NCBI RefSeq assembly: GCF_949820605.1
Contig: NZ_CATKVU010000006.1
Span: 2,305,001 to 2,369,000 of the forward strand
DNA length: 64,000 nt
Origin: Segatella copri
GTDB lineage: Bacteria > Bacteroidota > Bacteroidia > Bacteroidales > Bacteroidaceae
Direction of reading: 5' to 3'
Numbering within the stretch: the first letter of the stretch is position 1; every line of letters begins with the position of its first letter. This document shows, piece by piece, positions 1 through 10,629 of the stretch. Position numbers and translations under genes: made by a program. Under the pieces are notes generated by a model that saw only the letters and a program-made list of their open reading frames with translations, was not told the origin of the DNA and did no database searches.

Positions 1-449
1 TGGTCCCGGCAGATTCGCGCAGGATTCCTCGTGTCCCGCGTTACTCAGGATACCGCTATGCTGCATCTGGCTTCGTGTACTGGATTATCACCTTCTGTGA
101 TGTCACTTTTCCAGAGTACTTCCGCTCACCATTTGCAGTACAATGTCGCGGTCCTACAACCCCGCTGGCGCCTTGCGACGTCAACGGTTTGGGCTGTTCC
201 CCGTTCGCTCGCCACTACTGGGGGAATCATTCATTTATTTTCTCTTCCTGCAGGTACTAAGATGTTTCAGTTCCCTGCGTTAGCTCTAACACTTAGGTAA
301 GCTAGTAACCGTCCTTCAGACGGCTAGGTTGTCCCATTCGGAAATCTCCGGATCAAGGGTTATTTGCACCTACCCGAAGCTTATCGCAGCTTATCACGTC
401 CTTCATCGCCTCCGTGAGCCTAGGCATCCGCCATACGCCCTTTCTTACT
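1..449 (-). rRNA. 23S ribosomal RNA, 5' part (runs off the left edge)
   Basis: Read on the minus strand, this is the start of 23S rRNA; the typical 5' region (GGCGTATGGCGGATGCCTAG) lies near 425-448. Only about 450 bases are present, so the rest of 23S and any 5S gene lie outside the window. Open frames inside it are not genes. The exact 5' end is approximate by a few bases. Confidence 0.96.
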
Positions 450-632
450 TTCTTTACGACTGTATTCTTGTTACTCGTTTCCGAATAACGAATAAGTAGC
501 TCATACTTTCAGCTGTATTCTAACAAAGTGAAATCTCATCTTGCGATTTGATTTACTTTAGTCTGAACTAAAGTTCATTACTTACAGTTTTGCTTGTGTC
601 AATATGTCAAAGATCTTCTTGCCTTAAAGGCA

Positions 633-711
633 TGGTGGAGATTGTGGAGTTGAACCATTTTGCTTGAGCCATCCCTACATATTATATAATGTATAAGGAA
701 TCCCAGTCTCC
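633..711 (-). pseudogene. tRNA-like relic in the 16S-23S spacer
   Basis: On the minus strand the spacer holds a 79-base stretch beginning GGAGACTGGG and ending AATCTCCACCA. The ends could form an acceptor stem with 6 of 7 pairs, followed by an encoded CCA. A T-arm-like GGTTCAACTCC lies at the expected place before the 3' end. The 3' end resembles the tRNA-Ala genes commonly found in Bacteroidota rRNA spacers. The middle is AT-rich (around 660-695) and shows no convincing D arm or anticodon arm, so it is probably a decayed spacer tRNA. Chance resemblance is possible. The rest of the spacer (450-800) shows no other gene. Confidence 0.4.
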
Positions 712-800
712 TGTATTTTATGAAACAGATGGTGCGTACAAGAAGAGAAGCGAACTTTTAAATCCAGTTCCTAAATCTTCATAGGAAATTCGTCTCTCCA

Positions 801-2334
<1,534 letters not shown>

Positions 2335-2594
2335 AAATATCATTTTTACTTTGCTAAACCCGAAAGTATAGCGAAGTGTTTGTTGTCTGTACTTAGGACG
2401 AATATCCTTTTCGTTTATTGAAGCTTAGTAAACCTGACTTGTCAATTGCTTGACGGTTCGTTTCTTTTACCCAGTCAACTTTCTTATTTCTAAGAAGTTA
2501 ACCGCTTCTTGTACTACTTGTCTGTTTATGTAAAATCTTTCAAAGAACTCTTTCTTTAATCGCTAAGAGAAAGTGTATTTCTCAAAAGCGAGTG

Positions 2595-2626
2595 CAAAAG
2601 TACTAACTATTTTTCATTCCACCAAA
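2595..2626 (-). promoter_or_regulatory. rRNA operon promoter, Bacteroidota type
   Basis: On the minus strand TTTG (2623-2626) is followed after 20 bases by TACTTTTG (2595-2602), the -33/-7 pattern of the Bacteroidota primary sigma factor. It leaves a leader of about 250 bases before 16S. The region 2335-2590 holds this leader and no gene. Confidence 0.75.
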
Positions 2627-2725
2627 TCTTTTCGCAAAAAAGTTTCATTTTAGTCAAACATTTAACAGTTATAAACATTTAAGTCTTTTTCACACCTTAT
2701 TATATATATATAAATAGACTGAACT

Positions 2726-2757
2726 TTTGGCTATTCCAATATTTCTTCGTACTTTTG
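2726..2757 (+). promoter_or_regulatory. Promoter of the B3/4-domain gene
   Basis: TTTG (2726-2729), 20 bases, then TACTTTTG (2750-2757). It places transcription start near 2763, which excludes any upstream in-frame start and supports the ATG at 2800. A CACACCTTATTATATATATA stretch lies just upstream. Confidence 0.75.
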
Positions 2758-2799
2758 CCCTACCAATCAGTAAGGTTTAACAGAAAACGGAAATTCATC

Positions 2800-3465
2800 A
2801 TGAAAATTATTGTATCAGAAGAAATCGAATCGGTATGTCCCACCTTTGTGGGAGCATGCGTGGAAGCCAATGTGGTAAACACCCCTTATTGTCAGGAACT
2901 TTGGGATGAAATCAATACCCTCGGTGAGAAATACAGACAGACGCTGACCACGGAATCCCTGAAAGAGATGAGCGGAATTGCCGCCACCCGAAAGGTGTAC
3001 CGTGCCTGCGGCAAGGATCCATCTCGCTATCGTCCTGCATCAGAAGCCCTTATCCGCAGAATGCTGAAGGGCAAGGAACTCTACCAGAGAGCTACGCTGG
3101 TAGATCTGGTGAATCTGGCGAGCATCGCCTACGGCTACAGCATCGGCGGATTTGATGCAGACAAGTTTGAAGGCGACACCCTGACCCTGGGCGTAGGCAA
3201 AGACGGCGAACCATACGAGGGTATCGGCAGAGGCATGATTAATATAGAAGGTCTGCCTGTTTACAGAGACAAGACAGGTGGTGTAGGAACCCCGACCAGC
3301 GACAACGAGCGAACCAAAATGAGTATTGACACCACTCATCTAGTGGTTCTCATCAACGGATATGACGGAGACGAACAGCACGTTCGCGAGAATGCCGAAT
3401 ACATTATCCAGCTTCTGAAGAAATATTGCCAGAGTGATGGAGGCAGCTACTTCATCTACAAATAA
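2800..3465 (+). CDS. B3/4 domain-containing protein (PheT B3/B4-like)
   Basis: This 221-residue protein resembles stand-alone B3/B4 domains related to the tRNA-binding/editing module of the phenylalanyl-tRNA synthetase beta chain (PF03483-like). Family-type features are RKVYRACGKDPSRYRPASE around residues 65-85, SIAYGYSIGGFD near 107-118, and a C-terminal DTTHLVVLINGYDG. Such proteins may act in quality control of aminoacyl-tRNA or amino acid binding, but their substrate is not known. There is no signal peptide, so it is cytoplasmic. The frame is open 45 bases further upstream, but the promoter -7 box lies there, so ATG 2800 is chosen. It is a single gene with its own promoter. Confidence 0.8.
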   Translation: MKIIVSEEIESVCPTFVGACVEANVVNTPYCQELWDEINTLGEKYRQTLTTESLKEMSGIAATRKVYRACGKDPSRYRPASEALIRRMLKGKELYQRATLVDLVNLASIAYGYSIGGFDADKFEGDTLTLGVGKDGEPYEGIGRGMINIEGLPVYRDKTGGVGTPTSDNERTKMSIDTTHLVVLINGYDGDEQHVRENAEYIIQLLKKYCQSDGGSYFIYK

Positions 3466-3468
3466 AAT

Positions 3469-3735
3469 GGTGTGTCATAAGTTTATGATTCACCCTCTTC
3501 TATTAGTTGAAAGAGATAGGATATGTTGCTGAAAGAGATAGGATAAGTTGTTGGAAGAGACAGAATAAGTTGTTGGAAGAGATAGGATATGTTGTTGAGA
3601 CAGTCAGTATCTTCGGTCGCACAACAGCTGTTGTGCGCTTGCATAACAGCTGATATGCGCATGCACAACACCTGTTGTGCATGCGGTAGCCAACTGTTAT
3701 ACACCAACTATTATCCAGACTTATGACACACCCTC
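3469..3735. mobile_element. MITE-like element with IS-type inverted ends
   Basis: GGTGTGTCATAAGT (3469-3482) is matched by its exact reverse complement at 3719-3732. Read inward, the right end is GAGGGTGTGTCATAAGTCTG, identical over 20 bases to the sequence at 63120 beside an IS1182-type transposase and in the same inward sense. The element is about 267 bases, has no gene, and its body is a 22-base tandem array. This looks like a non-autonomous element using the same ends as the IS. No clear target duplication is seen, so a shared hairpin/terminator repeat is the alternative. Confidence 0.5.
3503..3722. repeat. Degenerate 22-base tandem array, about 10 units
   Basis: Units start at 3503, 3525, 3547, 3569, 3591, 3613, 3635, 3657, 3679 and 3701, each 22 bases. 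The first four share TGAAAGAGATAGGATATG-like text. Units six to eight share GCACAACAGCTGTTGT-like palindromes, including a perfect 18-base palindrome at 3619-3636 and two 12-base arms at 3659-3684. The period is not a multiple of three, which argues against coding. There are no spacers, so this is not CRISPR. Confidence 0.75.
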
Positions 3736-3770
3736 ATTAACCAAGAAATCTCTATCTTATAAACATAAAA

Positions 3771-3796
3771 AGGGGACTAGCCACCGCCAGTCCCCT
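3771..3796 (-). terminator. Terminator of the SusCD-lipoprotein operon
   Basis: The arms AGGGGACT (3771-3778) and AGTCCCCT (3789-3796) form a hairpin. On the minus strand it is followed by TTTTT. It lies about 75 bases past the end of the lipoprotein gene. A second small hairpin (GTTGACTTGGTCAAC) sits near 3812-3828. Confidence 0.7.
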
Positions 3797-3872
3797 AGAC
3801 GAGAGAGATATAAGTGTTGACTTGGTCAACAACGAGGCAAATCACTTTGCCTTATATCTTTATTCTACTTAT

Positions 3873-4433
3873 TTATTCTAAATCCTCATCCCAACCTGAA
3901 TACTTAAAGCCTTTAGCCCTATAATGATAACCAGGCTGATCTGCACGAGAATAAACAATAGTAATTTCATCGGTAATAGTACCAGTCGCAGTCTTGTAAG
4001 TATTATGTCCACACTTACCCGACACAGTAATCTTACCTTTAGAAGTTGCAGAGTTTCCAATAAAATTATCCACATCTGTACCACTAAAAATATAATCACT
4101 CATATTGATAGACACCTTGGCATTTATTGCCCAATCAGTAGCTGTGCTATAATTACCAATGCGAATCCAAGCTTTATCCTTATCGTAATCTGTTGTATTA
4201 CTCAAGAAACCAAAAACTCCATCGGAAACCTTGCATATCTCTTCAACATCGGAAGGGTTAGAGTCCCAATATTCCGCATCAGTCTTACTAGGATCGTAAC
4301 CTTTCTCAATATTCAAAGCATACTGACCTCCTATTGGAGCTATCGGTGTATAATCTATGTCGAAATCCGTACCTTCGGAACAAGCCGAGAACATCATAAC
4401 AACAAGAGCTAATAAAAAGAATATTTTTTTCAT
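3873..4433 (-). CDS. Small outer-membrane lipoprotein, Lipid_bd (PF12888)-like
   Basis: This 186-residue protein has a lipoprotein signal, MKKIFFLLALVVMMFSAC, with the lipobox cysteine at residue 18. The WIRIGNYST motif near the middle and the ending FKYSGWDEDLE fit the family of putative lipid-binding lipoproteins often found at the ends of SusC/SusD operons. No catalytic motif is recognised. It is the third gene of the operon, 29 bases after the SusD gene, and is followed by a terminator. The likely role is a surface accessory to the SusCD importer; the ligand is unknown. Family assignment is by pattern only. Confidence 0.6.
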   Translation of the reverse strand: MKKIFFLLALVVMMFSACSEGTDFDIDYTPIAPIGGQYALNIEKGYDPSKTDAEYWDSNPSDVEEICKVSDGVFGFLSNTTDYDKDKAWIRIGNYSTATDWAINAKVSINMSDYIFSGTDVDNFIGNSATSKGKITVSGKCGHNTYKTATGTITDEITIVYSRADQPGYHYRAKGFKYSGWDEDLE

Positions 4434-4462
4434 ATTTCAGTCTATTTTATAAAAACTAGAAT

Positions 4463-6052
4463 TTACTTTTCCCACCACAACTTTTTGGTGATGTCGTTAC
4501 CATTCTCCTTGATATACTTCATAGCAGCGGTATTATACAAAGAAGTCGAAGTAGGATAAATTAAGCGCATAGGATAAGCACCTGTCGCCAAGTTTGAAGC
4601 ACCTGGATCTACCAAGTTACCTAGTTGATAACCATCAGACAAAGTACGCTCCATTGGCTTGTTACTAACTCGTACAGTAACAGCACCCTGAACTTCAGGA
4701 TATCCTAAACGATTACGAGTAATCCAGCCATCATAAGAATTAGCGCCAGCATAAGTGAGCCAATATTGACGTGCTATACTCTTGAGCATATCTGTTTTAT
4801 CAAATGCATATACACCATTTACAAAACTTGAGCCATCAAGTCCCCAACGGCTAAAACCAGCAAGAACACCTTTATTATAATACTCCTCTGCTTTATCTGT
4901 ATTACCTAAACGAGCATAAGCCTCAGCAATCATCAATTCACATTCAGCCTCATTCATCAAGTATACAGGATCATCATAAGCCTGCTTAACACGTGAAGAC
5001 TGAGAGATAGTAATTACAGACTGAGTACTAGGCTTTGTTCCACAAGGAAGCCCCTCATAGCACTCATCCATATGTGCTATCAACAACTCTGGTGTATTAT
5101 AGTCTGGATGCGCTTTTTTAGATGCAGCAGTCTGATTATAAAGATAAACTATGCGTGGATCTTTCTTTGCGAGAAGATACTCAACAAAAGTATGACAAGC
5201 ACGCATATTCTCAGTGGTATTCAACTGACGAATATTAAATTCATATAATGGGTTAGCCTTGTTTGTAGCATCAACCCATGCTGTCCAAGCACAATCCTCT
5301 TCCAGCAAGCCGCCCTCAGCCAACAAGTTTTTAATATCCTCTTTATGAGCATCGAAATCCTTCAGATACATTTTCAGTTTCAAGCTCTTGGCAAAGCTGA
5401 CCCATTTAGCCATACTTCCACCCAAGAAACAGTCTAAAGTACCACCTATAGGATAAGACTTCTCTGACTCTAATGCATCATTATATTTAGCAATAGCCTC
5501 ATCAAGCATGTTAATAATACCAGGATACACAACAGTCTTACTATCCTCAAATATAGGATTTGGATTGTTATCAATATCCAAAGACTCACTAAACGGAATG
5601 TCTCCATAAGAATCGGTCAACACCAGATAGTTATAGGCCATCAATATTTTGGAAACCATCCAATAATTCCATACCTTTGCACCTTCTGCTGAAGCTACAG
5701 ACAACTTCAAATCCTTCAAAGCATTGGCATAAGTATTATCCCACAAAGGCTTAACTGGAGGATAAGAACTGCTTGTCGTTACCGCATAGTTAGCCAATGT
5801 ATTATACTGGTTTGTACTATTACCCTGTGTGGCATACTGACACCAGAAATTTCCAGTTAATTGTCCGTAAAGTCCTAAAACTGCAACTGTTGAAGCCTCT
5901 GCAGAAGGGAACAGCTGCTTATAAGTAGCTGTTATTGGGTAATCAGGATTGTAGTTGATATCCAAATAACCGGAATCGCTACAAGAAGTAACAGTACCCA
6001 TTGTCAAGAGGGCTCCCAGCAATGCTGCGCTTAAAAATTTATATCTTTTCAT
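4463..6052 (-). CDS. SusD/RagB-like surface lipoprotein (SusD-like_2 type)
   Basis: This 529-residue protein has a lipoprotein signal ending TSC at residue 24 and the SusD N-terminal motif YLDINYNPDYP. TPR-like helices follow, and MNEAECELMIAEAYARLGNT (about residues 365-385) is typical of SusD proteins. It should sit on the outer surface as the lid of the SusC channel encoded 18 bases upstream and help capture the substrate. No glycoside hydrolase or peptidase is linked, so the substrate cannot be read from context. The start is the ATG giving the signal peptide. Confidence 0.9.
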   Translation of the reverse strand: MKRYKFLSAALLGALLTMGTVTSCSDSGYLDINYNPDYPITATYKQLFPSAEASTVAVLGLYGQLTGNFWCQYATQGNSTNQYNTLANYAVTTSSSYPPVKPLWDNTYANALKDLKLSVASAEGAKVWNYWMVSKILMAYNYLVLTDSYGDIPFSESLDIDNNPNPIFEDSKTVVYPGIINMLDEAIAKYNDALESEKSYPIGGTLDCFLGGSMAKWVSFAKSLKLKMYLKDFDAHKEDIKNLLAEGGLLEEDCAWTAWVDATNKANPLYEFNIRQLNTTENMRACHTFVEYLLAKKDPRIVYLYNQTAASKKAHPDYNTPELLIAHMDECYEGLPCGTKPSTQSVITISQSSRVKQAYDDPVYLMNEAECELMIAEAYARLGNTDKAEEYYNKGVLAGFSRWGLDGSSFVNGVYAFDKTDMLKSIARQYWLTYAGANSYDGWITRNRLGYPEVQGAVTVRVSNKPMERTLSDGYQLGNLVDPGASNLATGAYPMRLIYPTSTSLYNTAAMKYIKENGNDITKKLWWEK

Positions 6053-6070
6053 ATAAGAAATCTCCTTTAA

Positions 6071-9000
6071 TTAAAATACAACCTTCAAGTTAATACCATA
6101 GTTGCGAGTTGATACAGAACCCATTGTCTCACCAAACTCAGAGCTGATATCATTACCAAAGTTAGAAGACTCAGGATCGATATAATTCTGATGCTTAGGA
6201 GTAATGAGCAACAAGTTGTGACCAACAAGGCTCAAAGACAACTTCTGCATCTTCAATGCGCTTGTAATTGTCTTAGGGAAATCGTATGTCAAAGCCAACT
6301 CACGAAGTTTGAAGTAAGAACGGCTTACAACGAAATCACGACGCACCTCTGGGTTGTAACTATAGTTACCCTGAGCATAATTCATCTGATCTGAACGAAC
6401 AGGGATATTATTCTCAACATACTGTCCACCAACAACCTTTACAGAATGAGGATAGATAAACGCATCACGCTCATTGAATACTGTCTCTGTAGAGTTACCA
6501 TTGAAGTGAGTGATATAAGATGTCTCAGAATACATCAATCCACCCTTATGCCAGTCTCCAGTAGCTGCAAGGGTCAAGTTTTTCCACTTTAAGTGTGTGG
6601 TGAAGCCCATTACGAAATCAGGCTGAGAAGAACCGAGATAATCATATTCCGTAGAACTTGACTTTAAGAAACCATTGTTGTCTACCACCTTATAGCCATA
6701 ATACTGACTATTCTTATCTGTCACCTTCTCTGTTGCTGGCAACTTGAAGATACCGATAGGCTCACCAACCTTCAATACGTAAGATACACCACGCATAGAA
6801 GAATACAAACTAGTAATTGTAGTACCTACAGGAATGGTATATTCATCAAGACCATCCCAAAGTTCCTTCACCTTGCTCCAGTTTTTTGAGAATGTAGCAC
6901 CTACGCTCCACTCCCAGTCCTTGGTACGGATAGGGGTAACATTGATCATTGCCTCGACACCCTTGTTCTGAAGCTTACCCACATTACGGGTGTTCGTAGT
7001 ATAACCTGTCTCAGGCGCCAAAGTAGCTGAGATAATCTGATTCTTGGTTATACGATCATAGTAAGCAACATCGAAACTCAAACGGTTACCGAAGAATGTA
7101 CCGCTCAAGCCAAGTTCATACTCAGTTGTAATCTCTGGTTTCAAGTTTGTATTTGGCAAACGGTTATATTCTGTCAGACCTAACACACCAGAAATTGGCA
7201 AATATGTATAATAAGACTGGAATGGACGATAATATGAATTAGTCATATATACATCAGCATCATTACCAGTCTGACCTATAGCTGCACGAACCTTCAACAA
7301 GTCGATCTGCTTGATATTCTTCAATGCAGGAATAGCCTGGTTCAGAAGTACAGATACATTGGCACCGCCATAGAAGAAACTGTTATTACCAACAGGAAGT
7401 GTAGAAGACCAGTCGTTACGGGCAGAAAGGTTCAAGAAGGCCCAATCCTTATAACCAAGTTCTACCTGTCCCAAAAGTCCAATCAATCTTCTTTTCCATG
7501 AAGTTGCATCAGTAAGAGAATTGGAAATTGTATTATCCAAGGAATTCCATCCAGGAATTTCCAACTGCTCATTATAACCACCTACAGTATCATAGTTTCT
7601 CTGGTTCAAGTTCCAACCTAAGGTTGCACCTACCGAGAAATCACCGAAAGTATGATTACCGGTCAGCAAGAGGCTTGCGTCAATCTGTCCACGCTGAGAA
7701 CGATACTTAGAATAGTAACCCTGGTTACCTACAGTTGTACCATTACCATTTGCCTGATAAGAACCCTCGGTATAAAGAATACGTGGTTCGATGCGCTCGG
7801 TCTTATAATTGGTATAATCACCACCGAAACGGCCAATTACCTTGATATCCTTGGTAATATCGTATGACAACTCCAGCTTACCATAAATACGGTCGTCCTG
7901 GTAAGTAGAATAGTAGTTATCTACCATATAATATGGGTTGGTAGCATACAATGTATAGTAGTTATCTACATTGTTACGCTCAAGGTTGTAATCCTTCATA
8001 TCTGTGAAACGAACATCAGAAGCCCCCTGAAGCAACTCCATATACATATCACGAGAACGGCGCATATCCTTGCGAACATAGTTCAGGGACATGTCCAGAT
8101 GGAATCTGTCGATATTGGCGTAACCACGGAGTGAGAAGGTATTACGATGATATGTATCACCATCATTAGGAGTAATACCATTAGAACTTACATTACCGTA
8201 AGATGCAACAATACCTACTTTCTCATCACCATAGCGGAGAGATACGTTGTTATTCCATTCCTTACCTACCTGATAGAAGTCACGGATATTGTTCTTAACA
8301 TAAGAAAAAGGCTTGGTTAAAGTCTCGCCATTAGAAAGACCGGTAGAACCATACCAGTGCTCACGACCATCGAGACGAGGTCCCCAAGAACCGTTCTCCT
8401 CATTAGACCAGGAACCCCAACCTTGACCAAAGAGATTCTGAGTCATTGGCACACGAAGCACATCAGTAAATGTCAAAGAACCATCGTAAGTGATAGAAGC
8501 CTTCTTATCACCCTGTGGCTTCTTTGTAGTAATCATAATAACACCATTGGCTGCACGGGAACCATAAAGAGCAGTAGCAGAAGCACCCTTCAATACAGTT
8601 ACCGATTCAATATCCTCTGGGTTGATGTCGCCTGCACCACTACCAAAGTCAACAGAGTTATCACCCAAACGGTCATTGTTGATAGGCACACCATCAACAA
8701 TATACAATGGGTTGTTGCTAGAAACAGAAGAAATACCACGAATTACGACTTTCTGAGAGGTACCTGTAACACCACCACCAGAAATCTGCACACCAGCCAT
8801 CTTACCCTGAAGACCACTCATCAGGGAACCAGACTTAGCCACAGTCAACTCAGAAGCGTTGGCTGTACTGGCAGCATAACCCAAAGTTTTCTCTGAACGT
8901 TTCATACCCAAGGCAGTAACAACTACCTCGTCAAGATTTCTTGCATCAGAAGCCAAAATGATCTTCATCTTAGCAGATGCTTTCATAGTTTTTGTCTGCA

Positions 9001-9232
9001 TGCCGAGGTAACTGATTTCCAAGACAGCATCCTTGCTGGCATTAGGAAGCGTAAAATTACCATCGACATCAGTCGCTGTTCCAGTCTTAGTTCCTACAAT
9101 TCTAACAGATGCGCCAATCACTGGCTCACCATCTTCCTGAGAAATAACCTTACCTGTAACAGTAGTTTGAGCGAGAGCCATTCCTGTTGAAAGAACTAGC
9201 CCCCCCATGAGCATGGTCAGTCTTTTTACCAT
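6071..9232 (-). CDS. SusC/RagA-like TonB-linked outer membrane protein
   Basis: This 1053-residue protein has a signal peptide (MVKRLTMLMGGLVLSTGMALAQ). A CarboxypepD-regulatory-like domain (about 23-100, VTGKVISQEDGEPVIGASV) precedes the TonB-box-like DEVVVTALG near residue 102. The plug (GVQISGGG, NPLYIVDGVPI, VLKGASATALYGSRAANGV) and a large beta-barrel follow. It imports an unknown ligand using energy from the Ton complex. It is first in the operon with the SusD and lipoprotein genes and has its own promoter at 9276-9307. The absence of enzymes and of a dedicated regulator suggests general or housekeeping uptake, possibly of peptides or small glycans (inference). Confidence 0.93.
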   Translation of the reverse strand: MVKRLTMLMGGLVLSTGMALAQTTVTGKVISQEDGEPVIGASVRIVGTKTGTATDVDGNFTLPNASKDAVLEISYLGMQTKTMKASAKMKIILASDARNLDEVVVTALGMKRSEKTLGYAASTANASELTVAKSGSLMSGLQGKMAGVQISGGGVTGTSQKVVIRGISSVSSNNPLYIVDGVPINNDRLGDNSVDFGSGAGDINPEDIESVTVLKGASATALYGSRAANGVIMITTKKPQGDKKASITYDGSLTFTDVLRVPMTQNLFGQGWGSWSNEENGSWGPRLDGREHWYGSTGLSNGETLTKPFSYVKNNIRDFYQVGKEWNNNVSLRYGDEKVGIVASYGNVSSNGITPNDGDTYHRNTFSLRGYANIDRFHLDMSLNYVRKDMRRSRDMYMELLQGASDVRFTDMKDYNLERNNVDNYYTLYATNPYYMVDNYYSTYQDDRIYGKLELSYDITKDIKVIGRFGGDYTNYKTERIEPRILYTEGSYQANGNGTTVGNQGYYSKYRSQRGQIDASLLLTGNHTFGDFSVGATLGWNLNQRNYDTVGGYNEQLEIPGWNSLDNTISNSLTDATSWKRRLIGLLGQVELGYKDWAFLNLSARNDWSSTLPVGNNSFFYGGANVSVLLNQAIPALKNIKQIDLLKVRAAIGQTGNDADVYMTNSYYRPFQSYYTYLPISGVLGLTEYNRLPNTNLKPEITTEYELGLSGTFFGNRLSFDVAYYDRITKNQIISATLAPETGYTTNTRNVGKLQNKGVEAMINVTPIRTKDWEWSVGATFSKNWSKVKELWDGLDEYTIPVGTTITSLYSSMRGVSYVLKVGEPIGIFKLPATEKVTDKNSQYYGYKVVDNNGFLKSSSTEYDYLGSSQPDFVMGFTTHLKWKNLTLAATGDWHKGGLMYSETSYITHFNGNSTETVFNERDAFIYPHSVKVVGGQYVENNIPVRSDQMNYAQGNYSYNPEVRRDFVVSRSYFKLRELALTYDFPKTITSALKMQKLSLSLVGHNLLLITPKHQNYIDPESSNFGNDISSEFGETMGSVSTRNYGINLKVVF

Positions 9233-9275
9233 AATTCTCTCTCTTAAAAATTAAACAACTTACAAATATCGGGTA

Positions 9276-9307
9276 CAAAGATACATACTTTTTGCTAATT
9301 AAACAAA
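9276..9307 (-). promoter_or_regulatory. Promoter of the SusC operon
   Basis: On the minus strand TTTG (9304-9307) is followed after 20 bases by TATCTTTG (9276-9283). The complete -33/-7 pair suggests constitutive expression rather than activator-dependent control. The stretch 9310-9460 is AT-rich with no gene. Confidence 0.75.
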
Positions 9308-9468
9308 TTTTTAGCAAACAATTTGATATAAAATACCAACTTTATGGTACTTTATGTATATTTTTCGCATATTTTATTACTTTTCGTAAGCAGTTTTAGT
9401 ATTTATTCCCCCAAAAAGTAAATAACGAGAAGAAACCGGGTACAAAAGGGAAGTTTTAAAAACAGAAA

Positions 9469-9508
9469 GGCAAACACGCCATTTATCACAATAAATAACA
9501 TGTTTGCC
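9469..9508 (-). terminator. Hairpin after the HAD gene
   Basis: GGCAAACA (9469-9476) pairs with TGTTTGCC (9501-9508), with an inner ATTTAT/ATAAAT stem. It lies downstream of the minus-strand HAD gene, so it probably ends that transcript. It has no long T run. Confidence 0.45.
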
Positions 9509-9615
9509 CTTATTATTTTATTAAAATGAAACTCGCCTATCAAAAAGGCTTCATCAGGATTACACCTTATTATATATAGGAAGTTATGAAAAAAAGAGTC
9601 AATAACGCCGGGAAT

Positions 9616-10407
9616 TTAAATCACGCCAAAATGGAGGAGCGCATTCTTAACACCATCTTCATCCACATGAGTCGTAATGTAATCGGCTACCTGCTTGAGA
9701 TTTTCTCCCGCATTGCCCATCGCAACACCAACACCAGCCTCCCGGATAATGGAAATATCATTGCCGCCATCGCCGAAAGCCATGGTTTCATCTATGTTCA
9801 AACCCAGATAATCAGCCATTGCATGCAAGCCCTTGCCCTTATCCGCGTCGGCTGCCGTAATATCCGTAAAGGCAGGATGCCATCTGCCCGAGGTGCAGTT
9901 GCTAAGCGTAGGCATCAGGAGCGCCTCCTGCTCTACCGAACAGAAAGGAGTAACCTGCAGAACCTGCTCATCTCCCAGTTCATTCACATCGGTCAGGAAG
10001 ATTTCACAATCCACCCCCAGTCCCTTGGCAAAGACTTCATAAACCTCGTCAGTATAATGATGGATAGCGAGATGATGCTCTCCTACGACGATTGCCGGAT
10101 AATCATCACGGTCGGCTGCCTCGATAATCTTCTTTACATCTTCAGGAAGGATGGCGTGCTGGCTCACCACCTTATCGCCAACAAAACAGCGGGCTCCATT
10201 GGTGGTGATGTAACCGTCGATGAGATGTTCTATCTGACCGAGGTTGTTGATGATGAGTTGCGGACGACCGGTAGAAATATACACCTCTACCCCATTCTTC
10301 TTAGCCTGCTCCAAGGCATCTACCGTGCTCTGCGGAATCTTGTGGGTCTTGAAACTCACCAGGGTGCCGTCAATATCGAAAAACAATGCTTTTATCTTCT
10401 TATCCAT
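9616..10407 (-). CDS. HAD-superfamily (Cof-type) sugar/nucleotide phosphatase
   Basis: This 263-residue protein carries the HAD motifs in order: FFDIDGTLVSF (about 9-19, nucleophile Asp in DIDGT), STGRP (about 45-49), a conserved lysine before the last motif, and AFGDGGNDISII (about 210-221). The C2-type cap between them marks the Cof/YbjI subfamily, which removes phosphate from small phosphorylated sugars or cofactors in the cytoplasm. The exact substrate cannot be told. It is a single gene with its own promoter at 10477-10507. The leader carries an ATATAATAAGGTATAG stretch that also recurs in front of the fructokinase gene. Confidence 0.9.
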   Translation of the reverse strand: MDKKIKALFFDIDGTLVSFKTHKIPQSTVDALEQAKKNGVEVYISTGRPQLIINNLGQIEHLIDGYITTNGARCFVGDKVVSQHAILPEDVKKIIEAADRDDYPAIVVGEHHLAIHHYTDEVYEVFAKGLGVDCEIFLTDVNELGDEQVLQVTPFCSVEQEALLMPTLSNCTSGRWHPAFTDITAADADKGKGLHAMADYLGLNIDETMAFGDGGNDISIIREAGVGVAMGNAGENLKQVADYITTHVDEDGVKNALLHFGVI

Positions 10408-10476
10408 ACCAATATCTTCTATACCTTATTATATATATAATGCAAAATCGGCTCTGTAAGTACAGAAAAACCGATG

Positions 10477-10507
10477 CAAAAATACGAAAAAACAGATAAA
10501 TGACAAA
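10477..10507 (-). promoter_or_regulatory. Promoter of the HAD gene
   Basis: On the minus strand TTTG (10504-10507), 19 bases, then TATTTTTG (10477-10484). Confidence 0.65.
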
Positions 10508-10532
10508 AAATATAAAGATTTATTAGATTTTA

Positions 10533-10564
10533 CTTGCATCGAAAAGAGAAAAAACGTATATTTG
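10533..10564 (+). promoter_or_regulatory. Promoter of the FimB/Mfa2-like gene
   Basis: CTTG (10533-10536), a weak -33, then 20 bases and TATATTTG (10557-10564). It is divergent from the HAD promoter and overlaps no gene. Confidence 0.55.
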
Positions 10565-10629
10565 CCACATCTTTATGCCCAAGGAAACTCCGAGATAACG
10601 CATAGAGCAACTAGTAAATAAGAACTATT

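Noticed and set aside
3503..3722. CRISPR array
   Set aside because: Units follow one another without spacers, differ from each other, and no cas gene is present.
9586..10440. Long plus-strand frame opposite the HAD phosphatase gene (284 codons)
   Set aside because: The minus strand encodes a clear HAD protein; the antisense frame is a composition effect without motifs or promoter.
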